Source: Microbacterium nymphoidis (GTDB lineage: Bacteria > Actinomycetota > Actinomycetes > Actinomycetales > Microbacteriaceae). Taken from it: a stretch of 64,000 nucleotides of DNA. A model generated the notes under the pieces. The model ran no database searches and had not been told where the DNA came from. It saw only the letters and a list, made by a program, of their open reading frames with translations. Shown one piece after another: positions 20,031 to 30,857 of the stretch (its first letter is position 1; each line of letters starts with the position of its first letter). Where the stretch lies: the NCBI RefSeq assembly GCF_021044885.1, contig NZ_JAJNOD010000001.1:558001-622000 (forward strand). Direction: 5' to 3'. Position numbers and translations under genes: made by a program.

Positions 20031-21659
20031 TCAGTCGGCGTCGTCGAACAGGTCGACGACATCGTTCTGGGGATCGGTGAGGGTGAGGGTGACGACGGGA
20101 CGGCCGAGATCGGCGAGGACGCGGGCATCGCCCGCTGCCTGAGCGTTGATCAGCTGCCCGAAGGTGTAGGGGCGACCGGGGATCTCCAGGTCGACATCCG
20201 TGCTCTCCAGAATCTGGAGGAACACGCCGTTGGCGGGTCCGCCCTTGTGGTACTGGCCCGTCGAGTGCAGGAAGCGCGGTCCCCACCCGAAGGTGACCGG
20301 TCGCGCTGAGGAGGTGGCGGCGAGTTCACGCAGTCCCGCCAGCTGGGGGAGCGCGTCGCGGTTGACGTAGGCCTGGATAGCGATGTATCCGTTGTCCGCC
20401 GCCCGTGCGAACAGGGCGTCGAGCACGGCGCGAACCGAACCGGCGGACACCAGCGACGCGTCCGTGGAGCGCACTTCGATGCCGCCTTCCACGAACGCCG
20501 GAGCGCCGGTCTGCGGACGTTCCTCCAGGAGCGCACGCGCGGCCTGTTTGGCGGCCTCGACGTCGGGCTGGTCGAAGGGGTTGATCCCGAGGATGCGCCC
20601 CGCGACGGCGACGGCGTACTCCCAGACCAGGAACGCGGAACCGAGACTCGCGCTGATCAGGATCTCGTCGTAGTGGTCCTCGAAGATGCCGACATCGTCG
20701 ACGTCCTGCACGAACCGGACGCGCTGCAGGTCGTCCTGCGGATCCTCCGCCTCGAGCGACACCTCGGTGAGGACGACGGGCAGGATGCCGGTTCCGTCCT
20801 TGCCGGTGGACTCGGCGACCAGCTGCTCGATCCAGTCGGCCAGACCGTCCAGGCCGGCATCCGGTTCCACGATGAGGCCGAGCTTGTCCTTGCGCACCGA
20901 CTCCGCCGTGGCGCCGGCGATCGCGGCTCCCAGGATGAGGGCGGGATTGTCCGGACTGTCGACCGCGACCTCCGCGAGCACGGCGTCCGCTTCGTCCAGG
21001 ACCGCTTCGACGTCAGCGCCGGCGAGCGCGGAGGCGACCAACCCGAACGCCGTCAGCGCGGAGAATCGCCCCCCGACGGTGGGCTGTGCCGTGAAGACGC
21101 GGTACCCGCGTTCCACCGCACGGGCTTCGAGAGGAGAGCCCGGGTCGGTCACCACGATGATCCGTTCCGCCGGATCGAGTCCGAGGTCGCTGAACGCCGC
21201 CTCGAATGCGCGCTGCGCAGAGTCGGTCTCCACGGTGGAACCGGACTTCGACGACACGACGAGCACAGTGCGGCGAAGATCATCCTCGCTGTCCCCATCG
21301 ATGGCGGCGAGGACCTGGCCGGGAGCGGTCGAGTCGAGGATCACCAGTGGCACGTCTGCGCCGCGGGTGATGACCTCGGGGGCGAGCGATGATCCTCCCA
21401 TGCCGGCCAGCACGATGCGATCCAGTCCCCGCCGGCGGAGGTCGTCGCGCAGGGCGACGACCTCCGACACGAGTGGGCGCGAGATCTCGACCGCCTGGAC
21501 CCAGCCGAGGCGGATCTCCGCGTCGGTTTGTGCGCCAGGACCCCACAACGTGGGATTCTGATCTGCGATGCCCGATGCGACGAGGTCGTCGACGAGGGCG
21601 GGTACCACCGCATCGGCCACCTCACGGGGGTGGCCGGAGAGACGCAGACGGAAGGTCAC
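20031..21659 (-). CDS. pgi: Glucose-6-phosphate isomerase
   Basis: Interconverts glucose-6-phosphate and fructose-6-phosphate. 542 residues of the divergent actinobacterial type placed in tal-zwf operons. Evidence: [14 protein letters not shown] near residue 85, the phosphosugar-binding [12 protein letters not shown], and the catalytic-region [13 protein letters not shown]. Such genes are sometimes annotated as transaldolase fusions or isomerase-like. Here a separate full transaldolase precedes it with a 4-nt overlap (ATGA), so this is the isomerase. Confidence 0.88.
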   Translation of the reverse strand: MTFRLRLSGHPREVADAVVPALVDDLVASGIADQNPTLWGPGAQTDAEIRLGWVQAVEISRPLVSEVVALRDDLRRRGLDRIVLAGMGGSSLAPEVITRGADVPLVILDSTAPGQVLAAIDGDSEDDLRRTVLVVSSKSGSTVETDSAQRAFEAAFSDLGLDPAERIIVVTDPGSPLEARAVERGYRVFTAQPTVGGRFSALTAFGLVASALAGADVEAVLDEADAVLAEVAVDSPDNPALILGAAIAGATAESVRKDKLGLIVEPDAGLDGLADWIEQLVAESTGKDGTGILPVVLTEVSLEAEDPQDDLQRVRFVQDVDDVGIFEDHYDEILISASLGSAFLVWEYAVAVAGRILGINPFDQPDVEAAKQAARALLEERPQTGAPAFVEGGIEVRSTDASLVSAGSVRAVLDALFARAADNGYIAIQAYVNRDALPQLAGLRELAATSSARPVTFGWGPRFLHSTGQYHKGGPANGVFLQILESTDVDLEIPGRPYTFGQLINAQAAGDARVLADLGRPVVTLTLTDPQNDVVDLFDDAD

Positions 21660-22765
21660 CGCGCGCTCTCGAGCGCCGTCTGCACGGTGCTCTTGAGGTC
21701 CTGCCAGGAGGCGATGAACTTCGAGACGCCCTCATCCTCGAGCAGCTGCGTGACGTCAGCGAAATCGACGCCGACGGCAGCCAGACGGGCCACCACGTCG
21801 TGCGCGGCGGGGATATTCGGCGTGATCGTGTCACCGGTGATGACACCCTCAGCGAACGTGGCCTCCAGCGTCTTCTCCGGCATCGTGTTCACCGTGTCGG
21901 CGGCGACCAGCTCGGTGACGTACAGCGTTGCCGGCAGTGCGGGGTCCTTGACACCCGTGGACGCCCACAGCGGTCGCTGCGGGTTCGCACCGGCGGCGGC
22001 GAGCTGCCGGGCGCGCTCGGTCGCGGACTTCTGCCCGAACAGCTCGTATGCGAGGCGCGCGTTGGCGAGACCCGCCTGGCTCTTGAGAGCGAGAGCGTCC
22101 TCGGTGCCGATCTCTGCGAGGCGCTTGTCGACCTCGGTGTCGACGCGCGACACGAAGAAGGATGCGACCGAGTGGATACGGCTGATGTCGTGACCGTTCG
22201 CCTGCGCCTGCTCGATGCCGGCGTAGTACGCGTCGATCACGTCGTTGTAGCGCTCCAGCGAGAAGATCAGCGTGACGTTGACGCTGATGCCCGCGGCAAG
22301 GGTCGCCGTGATCGCCGGGATACCGGCCTTCGTGGCGGGGATCTTGATGAGCGTGTTCTCGCGGTCCACCGCGGCCCACAGCTCCTTCGCCTGCGCGACG
22401 GTGCCCTCGGTGTCGTGCGCCAGATCGGGGGAGACCTCGATGGACACACGGCCATCGACGCCACCGGTGGCGTCGTACACCGGACGGAAGATGTCGGTCG
22501 CGTTGCGCACGTCGTCGGTGGTGAGGGCGAAGATCGCCTCGTCGACGCTGGCGCCGGCCTGCGCGAGCTCCTCCAGCTGCGCTGCGTAGTCACCGCCGCC
22601 GTTGCTGATCGCCCCCTGGAAGATCGTGGGGTTGGTGGTGACGCCGGAGACGTTGCGGGTCCGGATCAGCTCGGCGAGGTTGCCGGACGTGATGCGAGAG
22701 CGCGAGAGGTCGTCGAGCCAGATGCTGACGCCGGCTGCGGTGAGATCTGCCGTGGGGGTGGTCAT
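21656..22765 (-). CDS. tal: Transaldolase
   Basis: Transfers a dihydroxyacetone unit in the non-oxidative pentose-phosphate pathway. 369 residues. N-terminal [25 protein letters not shown], and the Schiff-base lysine in [11 protein letters not shown] are visible. The length matches the long actinobacterial class. It overlaps both tkt and pgi by 4 nt, so translation is coupled through the operon. Confidence 0.95.
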   Translation of the reverse strand: MTTPTADLTAAGVSIWLDDLSRSRITSGNLAELIRTRNVSGVTTNPTIFQGAISNGGGDYAAQLEELAQAGASVDEAIFALTTDDVRNATDIFRPVYDATGGVDGRVSIEVSPDLAHDTEGTVAQAKELWAAVDRENTLIKIPATKAGIPAITATLAAGISVNVTLIFSLERYNDVIDAYYAGIEQAQANGHDISRIHSVASFFVSRVDTEVDKRLAEIGTEDALALKSQAGLANARLAYELFGQKSATERARQLAAAGANPQRPLWASTGVKDPALPATLYVTELVAADTVNTMPEKTLEATFAEGVITGDTITPNIPAAHDVVARLAAVGVDFADVTQLLEDEGVSKFIASWQDLKSTVQTALESAR

Positions 22766-24858
22766 GAGTTCTCCTTAACGGTCTCGCGGGCTGCCTGCAC
22801 GACGTGGTCGACAGTGAACCCGAAGTTTGTGAAGAGCGTCTTCCAGTCGGCGGAGGCGCCGAAGTGGTCGATCGCAACGGTGCGTCCGGTGTCGCCGACG
22901 ATGCGGTACCAGCTGGCAGCGGAACCGGCCTCGACGGAGACGCGGGCCTTGACGGCGGACGGGATGACGCTCTCGCGGTACTCCTCGTCCTGCTGGGCGA
23001 ACCATTCGAGCGACGGGGCGGAGATCACGCGGGCGTTGATGCCCTCGCCGCGGAGCACCTCGCGTGCTCCCACGGCGAGCTGTACTTCGGAGCCCGTTGC
23101 GATGAGCAGCACGTCCGGGGTGCCGCCCGGAGCCTCCTGCAGGACGTACGCACCGCGGGCGACGCCTTCTGCCGAGGCGAACGAGTCGCCGCTGGCCGGG
23201 CCGTCGACACGCTCGTAGGTGGGCACGTTCTGACGCGTCAGCGCCAGCCCGATGGGGCCCGAGTGGTGGCGCAGAGCCTGCAGCCAGGCCACAGCGGTCT
23301 CGTTGGCGTCCGCCGGGCGGACCACCGTCATGTTCGGGATCACGCGCAGCGAGGCGAGCTGCTCGATGGGCTGGTGCGTGGGGCCGTCCTCGCCGAGGGC
23401 GACGGAGTCGTGCGTCCAGACGAACACGGGCGCGATACCCATGAGAGCTGCGAGGCGCACCGCGGGGCGCATGTAGTCACTGAAGATGAGGAAGGTGCCG
23501 CCGAACGGACGGGTGAGCCCGGAGAGCACGATGCCGTTGAGGATCGAGCCCATGGCGTGCTCGCGGATGCCGAAGTGCATCACGCGGCCGTACGGGCTTC
23601 CGCTCCACTCGTGGGTGGACCACTCGGTGGGGATGAAGGACGGGGCGTCCGTGATGGAGGTCATGTTCGACTCGGCGAGATCCGCCGAACCACCCCACAG
23701 CTCGGGCAGACGTGCCGCCAGCGCATTGATCACCTTGCCCGAAGCGACGCGGGTGGAGACCTCCTTGCCGGCCTCGAACACGGGGAGGGCGCCCTCGATG
23801 TCCTCGGGCAGGGCACGGGCCTCGAGGCGGTCCAGAAGCTGCTTGCGCTCCGGGTTGGCTTCGGCCCAGGCGTCGAAGTCCTGCTGCCAGGCGGCGTGGG
23901 CCTCGGCGCCGCGTGCCACGAGGCCGCGCGCGCGCTCGATCACGGCGTCCTCCACGACGAAGTGCTGCTCGGGGTCGAACCCGAGCACCTTCTTCACCGC
24001 GGCGAGCTCGTCGGCGCCCAGGGCCGAGCCGTGGATCTTGCCGGAGTTCTGCTTGCCGGGGGACGGCCAGCCGATGATCGTCTTCAGGATGATCAGGGAC
24101 GGCTTGTCGGTGACACCCTTGGCCGCTTCGATCTCGGCGTACAGTGCGTCGATGTCCTCGACGTACTGGCCGGTCTTCTTCCAGTCGACGACGCGCACGT
24201 CCCAGCCGTAGGCCTCGTAGCGCTCGGCGACGTTCTCGGTGAAGGCGACGTTGGTGTCGTCCTCGATCGAGATCTGGTTCGAGTCGTAGATCGCGATGAG
24301 GTTGCCGAGCTGCTGGTGTCCAGCCAGCGAGGACGCCTCGCTGGTGACGCCCTCCTGCAGGTCGCCGTCACCGCAGATCACGTAGATGTTGTGATCGAAC
24401 GGGCTGGTGCCGGCGGGCGCCTCCGGGTCGAACAGGCCACGCTCGTAGCGCTGCGCGTAGGCGAAGCCGACGGCCGAGGCAAGTCCCTGGCCCAGCGGAC
24501 CCGTGGTGATCTCGACGCCCTTGGTGTGGCCGTACTCGGGGTGCCCCGGTGTGAGCGACCCCCAGGTGCGCAGGCTTTCGATGTCGCCCAGCTCCAGACC
24601 GAATCCGCCGTAGTAGAGCTGGATGTACTGGGTCAGCGAGGAGTGGCCGACCGACAGGATGAACCGGTCGCGTCCGATCCAGGTGGGGTCGGAGGGGTCG
24701 TGACGCAGTACGCGCTGGTAGAGCAGGTACGCCACCGGGGCGAGGCTCATGGCGGTGCCAGGATGGCCGTTGCCGACCTTCTCCACCGCATCTGCTGCCA
24801 GCACACGCGCGGTGTCCACCGCGCGCTTGTCGACGTCATCCCAAAGAAGTTCCGGCAC
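22762..24858 (-). CDS. tkt: Transketolase
   Basis: Thiamine diphosphate-dependent transfer of two-carbon units between sugar phosphates. About 698 residues. Motifs: [12 protein letters not shown] near the N-terminus, the ThDP/Mg site [13 protein letters not shown], and the Pyr-domain stretch [14 protein letters not shown] chose the GTG at 24858 because GGAAGGTGAT lies just upstream on the minus strand; an ATG 33 nt earlier (24891) is in frame but less well placed. First gene of tkt-tal-pgi-zwf-opcA-pgl. Confidence 0.95.
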   Translation of the reverse strand: MPELLWDDVDKRAVDTARVLAADAVEKVGNGHPGTAMSLAPVAYLLYQRVLRHDPSDPTWIGRDRFILSVGHSSLTQYIQLYYGGFGLELGDIESLRTWGSLTPGHPEYGHTKGVEITTGPLGQGLASAVGFAYAQRYERGLFDPEAPAGTSPFDHNIYVICGDGDLQEGVTSEASSLAGHQQLGNLIAIYDSNQISIEDDTNVAFTENVAERYEAYGWDVRVVDWKKTGQYVEDIDALYAEIEAAKGVTDKPSLIILKTIIGWPSPGKQNSGKIHGSALGADELAAVKKVLGFDPEQHFVVEDAVIERARGLVARGAEAHAAWQQDFDAWAEANPERKQLLDRLEARALPEDIEGALPVFEAGKEVSTRVASGKVINALAARLPELWGGSADLAESNMTSITDAPSFIPTEWSTHEWSGSPYGRVMHFGIREHAMGSILNGIVLSGLTRPFGGTFLIFSDYMRPAVRLAALMGIAPVFVWTHDSVALGEDGPTHQPIEQLASLRVIPNMTVVRPADANETAVAWLQALRHHSGPIGLALTRQNVPTYERVDGPASGDSFASAEGVARGAYVLQEAPGGTPDVLLIATGSEVQLAVGAREVLRGEGINARVISAPSLEWFAQQDEEYRESVIPSAVKARVSVEAGSAASWYRIVGDTGRTVAIDHFGASADWKTLFTNFGFTVDHVVQAARETVKENS

Positions 24859-25064
24859 CGGATCACCTTCCGCGAAGTTGGATGCACGCATCGGCGGTCC
24901 GCAGGCCGCTACAGCACGGAGAACGGGTCGCGAATGCGCACGTATGGTTCTCTGCCAGCATAGTCATGTAGGGGGTTCCCGGCGTCGAATCGAGGGATTG
25001 TGACGATTCACTGCGCGAGGATCGTGCCCGGGTCGCGGCCGTCTGCCCGCGCGGAGTGATGGCA

Positions 25065-25070
25065 TAGACT
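25065..25070 (+). promoter_or_regulatory. -10 box TAGACT of ctaB
   Basis: TAGACT ends 10 nt before the ctaB GTG and no Shine-Dalgarno is present. The transcript would have at most a few leader bases. Confidence 0.45.
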
Positions 25071-25080
25071 GAGAAGACCC

Positions 25081-26043
25081 GTGCCGACACGTCCGAAGGG
25101 GGCGATCGAACTGACTGCGACGTCCACGCCGACAGAACAGCTCACCGAGAAGCTGGGAATCGGACGAAAGATCCGAGCCTATGTGGCCCTCACCAAGCCG
25201 CGTGTGATGGAGCTCCTGCTCGTCACGACTGTGCCGGTGATGTTCCTCGCGGCGCACGGCATGCCGGACCTGTGGCTTGTGGTCACCACGGTCATCGGCG
25301 GCGCGATGAGTGCCGGCTCCGCCGCGGCGTTCAACATGTACATCGACCGCGACATGGATGCGCACATGAAGCGCACCAAGGATCGGCCGCTGGTGACCGG
25401 CGAGCTCACGCCGCGGAACGCCCTCGTGTTCGCCTGGGTCATGGCGGCGCTTTCGACGGTCTGGCTCGCGGTGTTCACCAACTGGGTGGCCACAGCGTTC
25501 TCGGTGATCGCGATCTTCTTCTACGTCGTCATCTACACGCTCTGGCTCAAGCGCCGCACCGAGCAGAACATCATCTGGGGTGGCATCGCCGGTTGCTTCC
25601 CGGTGGTGATCGGCTGGACCGCCGTGGATCCGAGCTTCTCCTGGGCGCCGGTAATCCTCTTCATCGTCGTGTTCCTCTGGACGCCGGCCCACTACTGGCC
25701 GCTGTCCATGAAGTACAAGGATCAGTACGGAGCGGTGTCCGTGCCGATGCTCGGCGTCACCCGCGGCACCACACAGGTGGGCCTGCAGGTGATCCTCTAC
25801 ACGTGGGCCACCGTCATCTGCTCCCTGCTGCTCGTTCCGGCGGGCCCGATGCACGCGATCTACACGGTGTCCGCCCTGGTCTCCGGCGGCTGGTTCGTCT
25901 ACGAGGCGCATCGCCTGTACAACCAGGCGGTGAAGGGCGAGAAGGCACCCGCTCCGATGCGCGTGTTCCATGCTTCGATCACCTACTGCACCATCCTGTT
26001 CCTCGCGATCGCGCTGGACGCGCTGTTCCCGATCGCCTTCTGA
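25081..26043 (+). CDS. ctaB: Protohaem IX farnesyltransferase (haem O synthase)
   Basis: Integral-membrane prenyltransferase that adds farnesyl to haem B to give haem O for cytochrome oxidase. 320 residues with about nine membrane spans. The prenyl-diphosphate/Mg motif [12 protein letters not shown] and the following [10 protein letters not shown] are intact. It starts at GTG close behind a -10 box. It is divergent from the tkt operon and works with ctaA, 0.7 kb away on the other strand. Confidence 0.95.
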   Translation: MPTRPKGAIELTATSTPTEQLTEKLGIGRKIRAYVALTKPRVMELLLVTTVPVMFLAAHGMPDLWLVVTTVIGGAMSAGSAAAFNMYIDRDMDAHMKRTKDRPLVTGELTPRNALVFAWVMAALSTVWLAVFTNWVATAFSVIAIFFYVVIYTLWLKRRTEQNIIWGGIAGCFPVVIGWTAVDPSFSWAPVILFIVVFLWTPAHYWPLSMKYKDQYGAVSVPMLGVTRGTTQVGLQVILYTWATVICSLLLVPAGPMHAIYTVSALVSGGWFVYEAHRLYNQAVKGEKAPAPMRVFHASITYCTILFLAIALDALFPIAF

Positions 26044-26051
26044 ATGCCGAC

Positions 26052-26089
26052 GCGAAATGCCCCGGATCGAGCGATCCGGGGCATTTCGC
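26052..26089. terminator. Bidirectional terminator, ctaB / 26105 gene
   Basis: GCGAAATGCCCCGGATC and GATCCGGGGCATTTCGC make a perfect 17-bp stem with a 4-nt loop between two convergent genes. Confidence 0.85.
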
Positions 26090-26104
26090 ATTCATCCGCG
26101 TGGT

Positions 26105-26632
26105 TCAGCGCGTGAGGCTGGGAGAGGTGGGAGCTTCCGTTTCGGCATCACGGTCCGTCGTCTTCTCAGTGTCGGTCGTTTCAGCCTCGGTCTTCTCATC
26201 CTCGCTGGCCTTCAGAGGTGACGCCGCGGTCTCCGGCGTTGTCGGCGCGTCTGCGACCCGCGACTGCTGCGCGGTCATGGGGTGCGTGACGTCTGCGCTC
26301 TGCTCACGCCAGGACGGCTCTGCAGCGACCGGGCCGTCTGCGCTGGCCTGAGCGGGTTCGACGGGGGCGACAGCTACGGCGCGCGGGCCCAGCGCCCACA
26401 CGGCGAAGGCGATGAGCACGCCGACGATTCCCGCACCCGCCAGGATGGACTCCAGGACCACCCACGACTGCCCGCCGTACACCTGTGCGGTGGTGGCCGA
26501 TCCATCGGTCAGGCCCGCCTCCATCGCGGCGATGCGGCTCGTGGCCGCCTGCACGCCGTAGGCGGCGACGCCCACAGAGGCAACCAGCAGGATCCAGAAC
26601 GGTGCGCTCTTGAGGGCGCTGGGGTTCTTCAT
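26105..26632 (-). CDS. Small two-span membrane protein with acidic tail
   Basis: A 175-residue protein with two hydrophobic segments (about 11-29 and 55-82) and a long C-terminal tail from residue 90 rich in Ala, Glu, Thr and Ser (EDEKTEAETTDTEKTTD), probably disordered. I recognise no functional domain. It lies behind ctaA on the same strand. Its AAGGAG ribosome site (26642-26647) falls partly in the base of a strong hairpin, so expression may depend on ctaA transcription or translation. Confidence 0.75.
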   Translation of the reverse strand: MKNPSALKSAPFWILLVASVGVAAYGVQAATSRIAAMEAGLTDGSATTAQVYGGQSWVVLESILAGAGIVGVLIAFAVWALGPRAVAVAPVEPAQASADGPVAAEPSWREQSADVTHPMTAQQSRVADAPTTPETAASPLKASEDEKTEAETTDTEKTTDRDAETEAPTSPSLTR

Positions 26633-26643
26633 GAGTACAAGCT

Positions 26644-26680
26644 CCTTGTTCGAGCGGAGACGGCCTCCGCTCGAACAAGG
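26644..26680 (-). terminator. 16-bp hairpin between ctaA and the next gene, overlapping its ribosome site
   Basis: CCTTGTTCGAGCGGAG and CTCCGCTCGAACAAGG form a perfect 16-bp stem with a 5-nt loop. It sits 35 bp after the ctaA stop. The AAGG of the downstream Shine-Dalgarno lies in the last four pairs of the stem. It could be a terminator for ctaA, an RNA switch for the next gene, or both. Confidence 0.7.
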
Positions 26681-26715
26681 GTGACAACCCCGAATCCGAG
26701 CCCGCGATGCGCGGG

Positions 26716-27675
26716 CTATGCCTGGGCTGTGAGGAGCGTCGTCGCCACCGGCTGCTTCAGGGACATGACGACGGTGACCATGGCGGCGGCAGTCAGCGAG
26801 GCGAGGACCATGTGCACGCCGACCGCCAGCGGCGGCAGACCGTTGCGGGCCTGATAGAGGCCGACGGCGATCTGGACCAGCTCGACCGCCAGCAGCAGCA
26901 AAACCCAGCGCAGGGTCGGCAGCTGCTGACGCCAGGCGGCGACAGCGAGCACCAGCGTCAGGGCGAACAGGGCGTATCCGGGCCAGGCGTGGATGTGCTC
27001 CAGCAGGGTCGCGTCGAAGCCGTTGCGGCGCAGGACGTCGTCATCGCCGGAGTGCGGGCCGGCGCCGGTAGTGAGGACGCCGAACACCACGCTCACCGCC
27101 ATCGCAAGGGTGGCCACGTGCGTGAGGATGAGGTACCAGGTGGGAACGGCACGCTTGCGCGGACCGACGGGGGAGTACACACGCCAGAGCAGCACGGCAG
27201 TGATGCACACCAGGCTCAGCGATGCGACGTAGTGGAAGCCGACGATGAAGGGGTTCAGTCCCGTCCACACCGTGATGCCGCCCACGAGCGCCTGGGCGAG
27301 GATCCCCGCCATGACGATCCAGGAGAGCACGAACAGGTCGCGACGCTGCTGCCGCATCCGCCAGATCAGGATGAGAAGGAGCAGCGCCAGGATGCCGAGC
27401 ACGGGGCTCATCAGGCGATTGCCGAACTCGATGTACTTGTGGTAGCCCTCTTCCATCCCGGGAACGGGCACCAGGGAGTCCGCAGTGCACAGCGGCCAGG
27501 TCGGGCACCCGAGGCCGGAGCCGGTGAGGCGCACGGCGCCGCCGGTGGCGATGATGACGACGTTGCCGATGAAGTTCAGCCACGCGATCACGCGCACCCG
27601 GCGATCGGGGACGGCCGGCAGCCAAGCGGCGAAACGCGCGAGGGGCGTGGGGGCGGAGGTGGTGGACGCCGACAT
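26716..27675 (-). CDS. ctaA: Haem A synthase
   Basis: Membrane enzyme that oxidises haem O to haem A. 319 residues with about eight spans. Family features: GGAVRLTGSGLGCPTWPLC near the N-terminus (with the paired cysteines) and later His residues in EFGNRLM, FHY and EHIHAW. The ATG at 27675 (MSASTTSAPT) has GGAAGG upstream; a longer frame extends into the sufB promoter region without a start signal. Divergent from the SUF operon. Confidence 0.93.
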   Translation of the reverse strand: MSASTTSAPTPLARFAAWLPAVPDRRVRVIAWLNFIGNVVIIATGGAVRLTGSGLGCPTWPLCTADSLVPVPGMEEGYHKYIEFGNRLMSPVLGILALLLLILIWRMRQQRRDLFVLSWIVMAGILAQALVGGITVWTGLNPFIVGFHYVASLSLVCITAVLLWRVYSPVGPRKRAVPTWYLILTHVATLAMAVSVVFGVLTTGAGPHSGDDDVLRRNGFDATLLEHIHAWPGYALFALTLVLAVAAWRQQLPTLRWVLLLLAVELVQIAVGLYQARNGLPPLAVGVHMVLASLTAAAMVTVVMSLKQPVATTLLTAQA

Positions 27676-27750
27676 GCGCAGCCTTCCGAACGGGCGGCGC
27701 TGATCGGTGACGGCACCGCGGCAGGTCCGCCCAGTGTCCGAGCAAACCTG

Positions 27751-27756
27751 TAGAAT
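27751..27756 (+). promoter_or_regulatory. Candidate -10 box TAGAAT of the SUF operon
   Basis: TAGAAT lies 173 nt before sufB, implying a leader of about 165 nt. I see no obvious iron- or Rrf2-type operator, and no sufR gene is adjacent. Confidence 0.4.
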
Positions 27757-27929
27757 CGAGGGGTCGAGATGCGGCGTGCAATACGCGGCATCACTACACA
27801 GTCTAGGCGTCGGAATCCCGGCGCCTGAGAATGGCCCGAAGCGGCATCCCCACCCCGTCCACCTCGTCGGGCGTTCGGAATGCCGGGACGGATGAGACCG
27901 TTTGGGCCACATGAGGAGAGTGTGACGCC

Positions 27930-29348
27930 ATGTCTGATGTGCTCATTGACCGACCCGAGCTCGAGGGGCTGGGGGTGTACGAGTTCGGCTGGCACGATCC
28001 CGATGCCGCCGGCGCCAGCGCGAAGCGTGGCCTGAACGAGGCCGTCGTCCGCGACATCTCGGCGCTCAAGAGCGAACCGGAGTGGATGCTCAAAACCCGG
28101 CTGAAGGGTCTGCAACTGTTCGGCCGCAAGCCGATGCCCACCTGGGGAGCGGACCTGTCGGACATCGACTTCGACAACATCAAGTACTTCGTGCGGTCCA
28201 CGGAGAAGCAGGCGCAGTCGTGGGAGGACCTTCCCGAGGACATCCGCAACACGTACGAGCGCCTGGGCATCCCTGAGGCGGAGCGCCAGCGTCTGGTCGC
28301 CGGCGTCGCTGCACAGTACGAGTCCGAGGTCGTCTACCACCAGATCCGCGAGGACTTGGAGGAGCAGGGCGTCATCTTCATGGACACCGATACGGCGCTG
28401 CGGGAGCACCCCGAGTTCTTCGAGGAGTACTTCGGCACCGTGATCCCGGCGGGCGACAACAAGTTCGCCGCGCTGAACACCGCGGTGTGGTCCGGCGGAT
28501 CCTTCGTGTACGTGCCCAAGGGCGTTCACGTGGAGATCCCGCTGCAGGCGTACTTCCGCATCAACACCGAGAACATGGGCCAGTTCGAGCGGACCCTGAT
28601 CATCGCGGACGAGGACAGCTACGTCCACTACATCGAGGGCTGCACGGCGCCGATCTACAAGTCGGACTCGCTGCACTCCGCCGTGGTCGAGATCATCGTG
28701 AAGAAGAACGCCCGCGTTCGCTACACCACGATCCAGAACTGGTCGAACAACGTCTACAACCTCGTGACCAAGCGCGCTGTCGCGCACGAGGGAGCCACCA
28801 TGGAGTGGGTCGATGGCAACATCGGCTCCAAGGTGACGATGAAGTACCCCTCGATCTACCTGATGGGCGAGCACGCCAAGGGCGAGACCCTCTCCGTCGC
28901 TTTCGCCGGTCCCGGCCAGCACCAGGACGCCGGCGCGAAGATGATCCACATGGCGCCCTACACACAGTCGTCGATTGTGTCGAAGTCGATCGCACGGGGC
29001 GGTGGTCGTGCCGGCTACCGCGGTGAGGTCCGGGTGGACGCCAACGCGCACCACTCCGCCAACACGGTTCGCTGCGACGCGCTTCTCGTGGACACGATGT
29101 CGCGGTCGGACACCTATCCCGCCATCGACATCCGCGTGGACGATGTCCAGCTCGGTCACGAGGCCACGGTCTCGAAGGTGAGCGAAGAGCAGCTCTTCTA
29201 TCTGCAGAGCCGAGGACTGCCCGAGGACGAGGCGATGGCCATGATCGTCCGCGGCTTCATCGAGCCCATCGCACGTGAACTGCCCATGGAGTACGCCCTC
29301 GAGCTGAACAAGCTCATCGAGATGGGCATGGAAGGATCGGTCGGCTGA
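27930..29348 (+). CDS. sufB: Fe-S cluster scaffold SufB
   Basis: Core scaffold of the SufBCD complex, where the iron-sulfur cluster is built. 472 residues. It shows [20 protein letters not shown], the central beta-helix, and the C-terminal [16 protein letters not shown] cysteine lies in EGCTAPIY, as expected for the scaffold. AGGAG precedes the ATG. sufD follows after one base. Confidence 0.95.
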   Translation: MSDVLIDRPELEGLGVYEFGWHDPDAAGASAKRGLNEAVVRDISALKSEPEWMLKTRLKGLQLFGRKPMPTWGADLSDIDFDNIKYFVRSTEKQAQSWEDLPEDIRNTYERLGIPEAERQRLVAGVAAQYESEVVYHQIREDLEEQGVIFMDTDTALREHPEFFEEYFGTVIPAGDNKFAALNTAVWSGGSFVYVPKGVHVEIPLQAYFRINTENMGQFERTLIIADEDSYVHYIEGCTAPIYKSDSLHSAVVEIIVKKNARVRYTTIQNWSNNVYNLVTKRAVAHEGATMEWVDGNIGSKVTMKYPSIYLMGEHAKGETLSVAFAGPGQHQDAGAKMIHMAPYTQSSIVSKSIARGGGRAGYRGEVRVDANAHHSANTVRCDALLVDTMSRSDTYPAIDIRVDDVQLGHEATVSKVSEEQLFYLQSRGLPEDEAMAMIVRGFIEPIARELPMEYALELNKLIEMGMEGSVG

Positions 29349-29349
29349 G

Positions 29350-30531
29350 ATGACGACCAACACTGAGGCACCCCAGGTGGTGCCGGGTTCCCTCGCGCAC
29401 AGCGACGGACCCTTCGTACCCGTCCAGACGCGCTCCGAGCGCCCCACCTCGTTCATCCCGGACGAGCTGCCCATGCCCACCGGGCGTGAGGTGAACTTCC
29501 TGCACACACCGGTGGACCGCCTCCGCGGTCTGCTGGTGGACGAGCCGGGTGATGAGGGCGCCGTGCAGTACGACCTCGACGGCGTCGAGGCGCACCTGTC
29601 CGCCGACGAGGTCGCGAGCGGCGACGAGTTCTTCCGCCCCGAGGACCGGATGGCCGCCATCGCTTTCAAGCAGGCACCCGGCGTCATCCACCTCAGCATT
29701 CCCGCGGGAGAAGAGCTGGATGCTCCTCTCGTCCTGCCCGTGCTCGGCACCGGTGCAGAAAAGCGTGCTTTCGGTCACATCGTGATCGAGGCGGGCGCCA
29801 ATGCGCGCGGCACAGTCGTCCTGGACCACAAGGGCTCTGCCCAGTACGCCCAGAACGTCGAGATCATCGCTCGCGACGGCTCCGACCTGACCGTGGTTTC
29901 GGTGCAGCGCTGGGATGACGACGCCGTCCACGTCGCGGCCCACCAGGCCCGCGTCGACAAGGACGCCACGCTCACGCACATCGTCGCCAGCCTCAGCGGC
30001 AGCCTCGTGCGGGTGAACCCGTCGGTCGAGCTGTCGGGCGCCGGGTCCGAGGGCAAGCTGTTCGGCGTGTCCTTTGCCGATCCCGGTGAGCACCTGGAGA
30101 GCCAGGTGTACCTGCACCACAAGGGTCCGCACACCACGGGTGACGTGCTCTACAAGAGCGCGCTGCAGGGCGAGACCGCCCGCACGGTGTGGGTGGGAGA
30201 CGTTCTGATCGGCCCCGACGCCGTGGGCACCGACTCCTACGAGGCCAACCGCAACCTGGTGCTCACCACCGGCGCGCGTGCCGACTCGATCCCGAACCTC
30301 GAGATCGAGACCGGGGACATCCAGGGCGCCGGTCACGCATCGGCCACCGGGCGCTTCGACGACGAGCAGCTGTTCTACCTGCAGGCTCGCGGCATCGACG
30401 AGGAAGAGGCGCGCCGTCTGGTGGTCGTCGGCTTCCTGGGCGAGATCGTCCAGAAGATCGGCATCGAGTCCCTGGAGCAGGAGCTCTTCGACGCCATCAC
30501 GGTGGAGCTGGATCGCGGAGCGGACAAGTGA
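29350..30531 (+). CDS. sufD: Fe-S cluster assembly protein SufD
   Basis: SufB paralogue that completes the SufBC2D scaffold. 393 residues, shorter than SufB. It shares the beta-helix and ends with the family motif DDEQLFYLQARGIDEEEAR. It starts one base after sufB and overlaps the Rieske gene by 4 nt (GTGA). Confidence 0.95.
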   Translation: MTTNTEAPQVVPGSLAHSDGPFVPVQTRSERPTSFIPDELPMPTGREVNFLHTPVDRLRGLLVDEPGDEGAVQYDLDGVEAHLSADEVASGDEFFRPEDRMAAIAFKQAPGVIHLSIPAGEELDAPLVLPVLGTGAEKRAFGHIVIEAGANARGTVVLDHKGSAQYAQNVEIIARDGSDLTVVSVQRWDDDAVHVAAHQARVDKDATLTHIVASLSGSLVRVNPSVELSGAGSEGKLFGVSFADPGEHLESQVYLHHKGPHTTGDVLYKSALQGETARTVWVGDVLIGPDAVGTDSYEANRNLVLTTGARADSIPNLEIETGDIQGAGHASATGRFDDEQLFYLQARGIDEEEARRLVVVGFLGEIVQKIGIESLEQELFDAITVELDRGADK

Positions 30532-30857
30532 CCGCAACCCGCGCCTGCTCGGTGAGCGAGCTGGAACAGGACTCCGCGCTGCGCGTCGTGATCGACGATG
30601 TGGCCATCTGCATCGTCAAGGACGCGGATGACGTGATCCACGCGATCGGCGACACCTGCACGCACGGCGACATCTCGCTGGCGGACGGGTTCGTCGAGGG
30701 CGAGACCATCGAGTGCTGGGCACACGGCTCCGCCTTCTCGCTCACCAGCGGCAAGCCGCTCACCCTCCCTGCTTTCGAGCCCGTCCCGGTTTTCGACGTC
30801 GTGATCGACGGCGACGACGTGCTCATCGATCCGAATGTGAAGAAGGAAATCAACTGA
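30528..30857 (+). CDS. Rieske [2Fe-2S] ferredoxin-like protein
   Basis: A 109-residue Rieske domain protein. The cluster ligands are visible as CTHGD and, 16 residues later, CWAHGSAF (the Cys-X-His...Cys-X2-His pattern). It resembles the ferredoxin component of non-haem-iron dioxygenases, but no oxygenase is near. Its position between sufD and sufC, with overlaps on both sides, suggests an electron-transfer or cluster-carrier role in SUF assembly. I set the start at the GTG overlapping the sufD stop. Confidence 0.88.
   Translation: MTATRACSVSELEQDSALRVVIDDVAICIVKDADDVIHAIGDTCTHGDISLADGFVEGETIECWAHGSAFSLTSGKPLTLPAFEPVPVFDVVIDGDDVLIDPNVKKEIN

Noticed and set aside
20012..20128. 39-residue N-terminal extension of Zwf
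   Set aside because: It is Ser/Pro-rich, overlaps the end of pgi, and the ATG at 20011 has a good AGGAG site and gives the usual protein length.
22804..24963. Very long open frame antisense to tkt (about 719 codons); similar ones antisense to uvrA (6202-8016), gap-pgk (12911-15076) and sufB (27588-29750)
   Set aside because: High GC makes stop codons rare in the opposite frames. The translations are repetitive in R, V, D, G and H, show no known motif, and the opposite strand in each case holds an unmistakable conserved gene.
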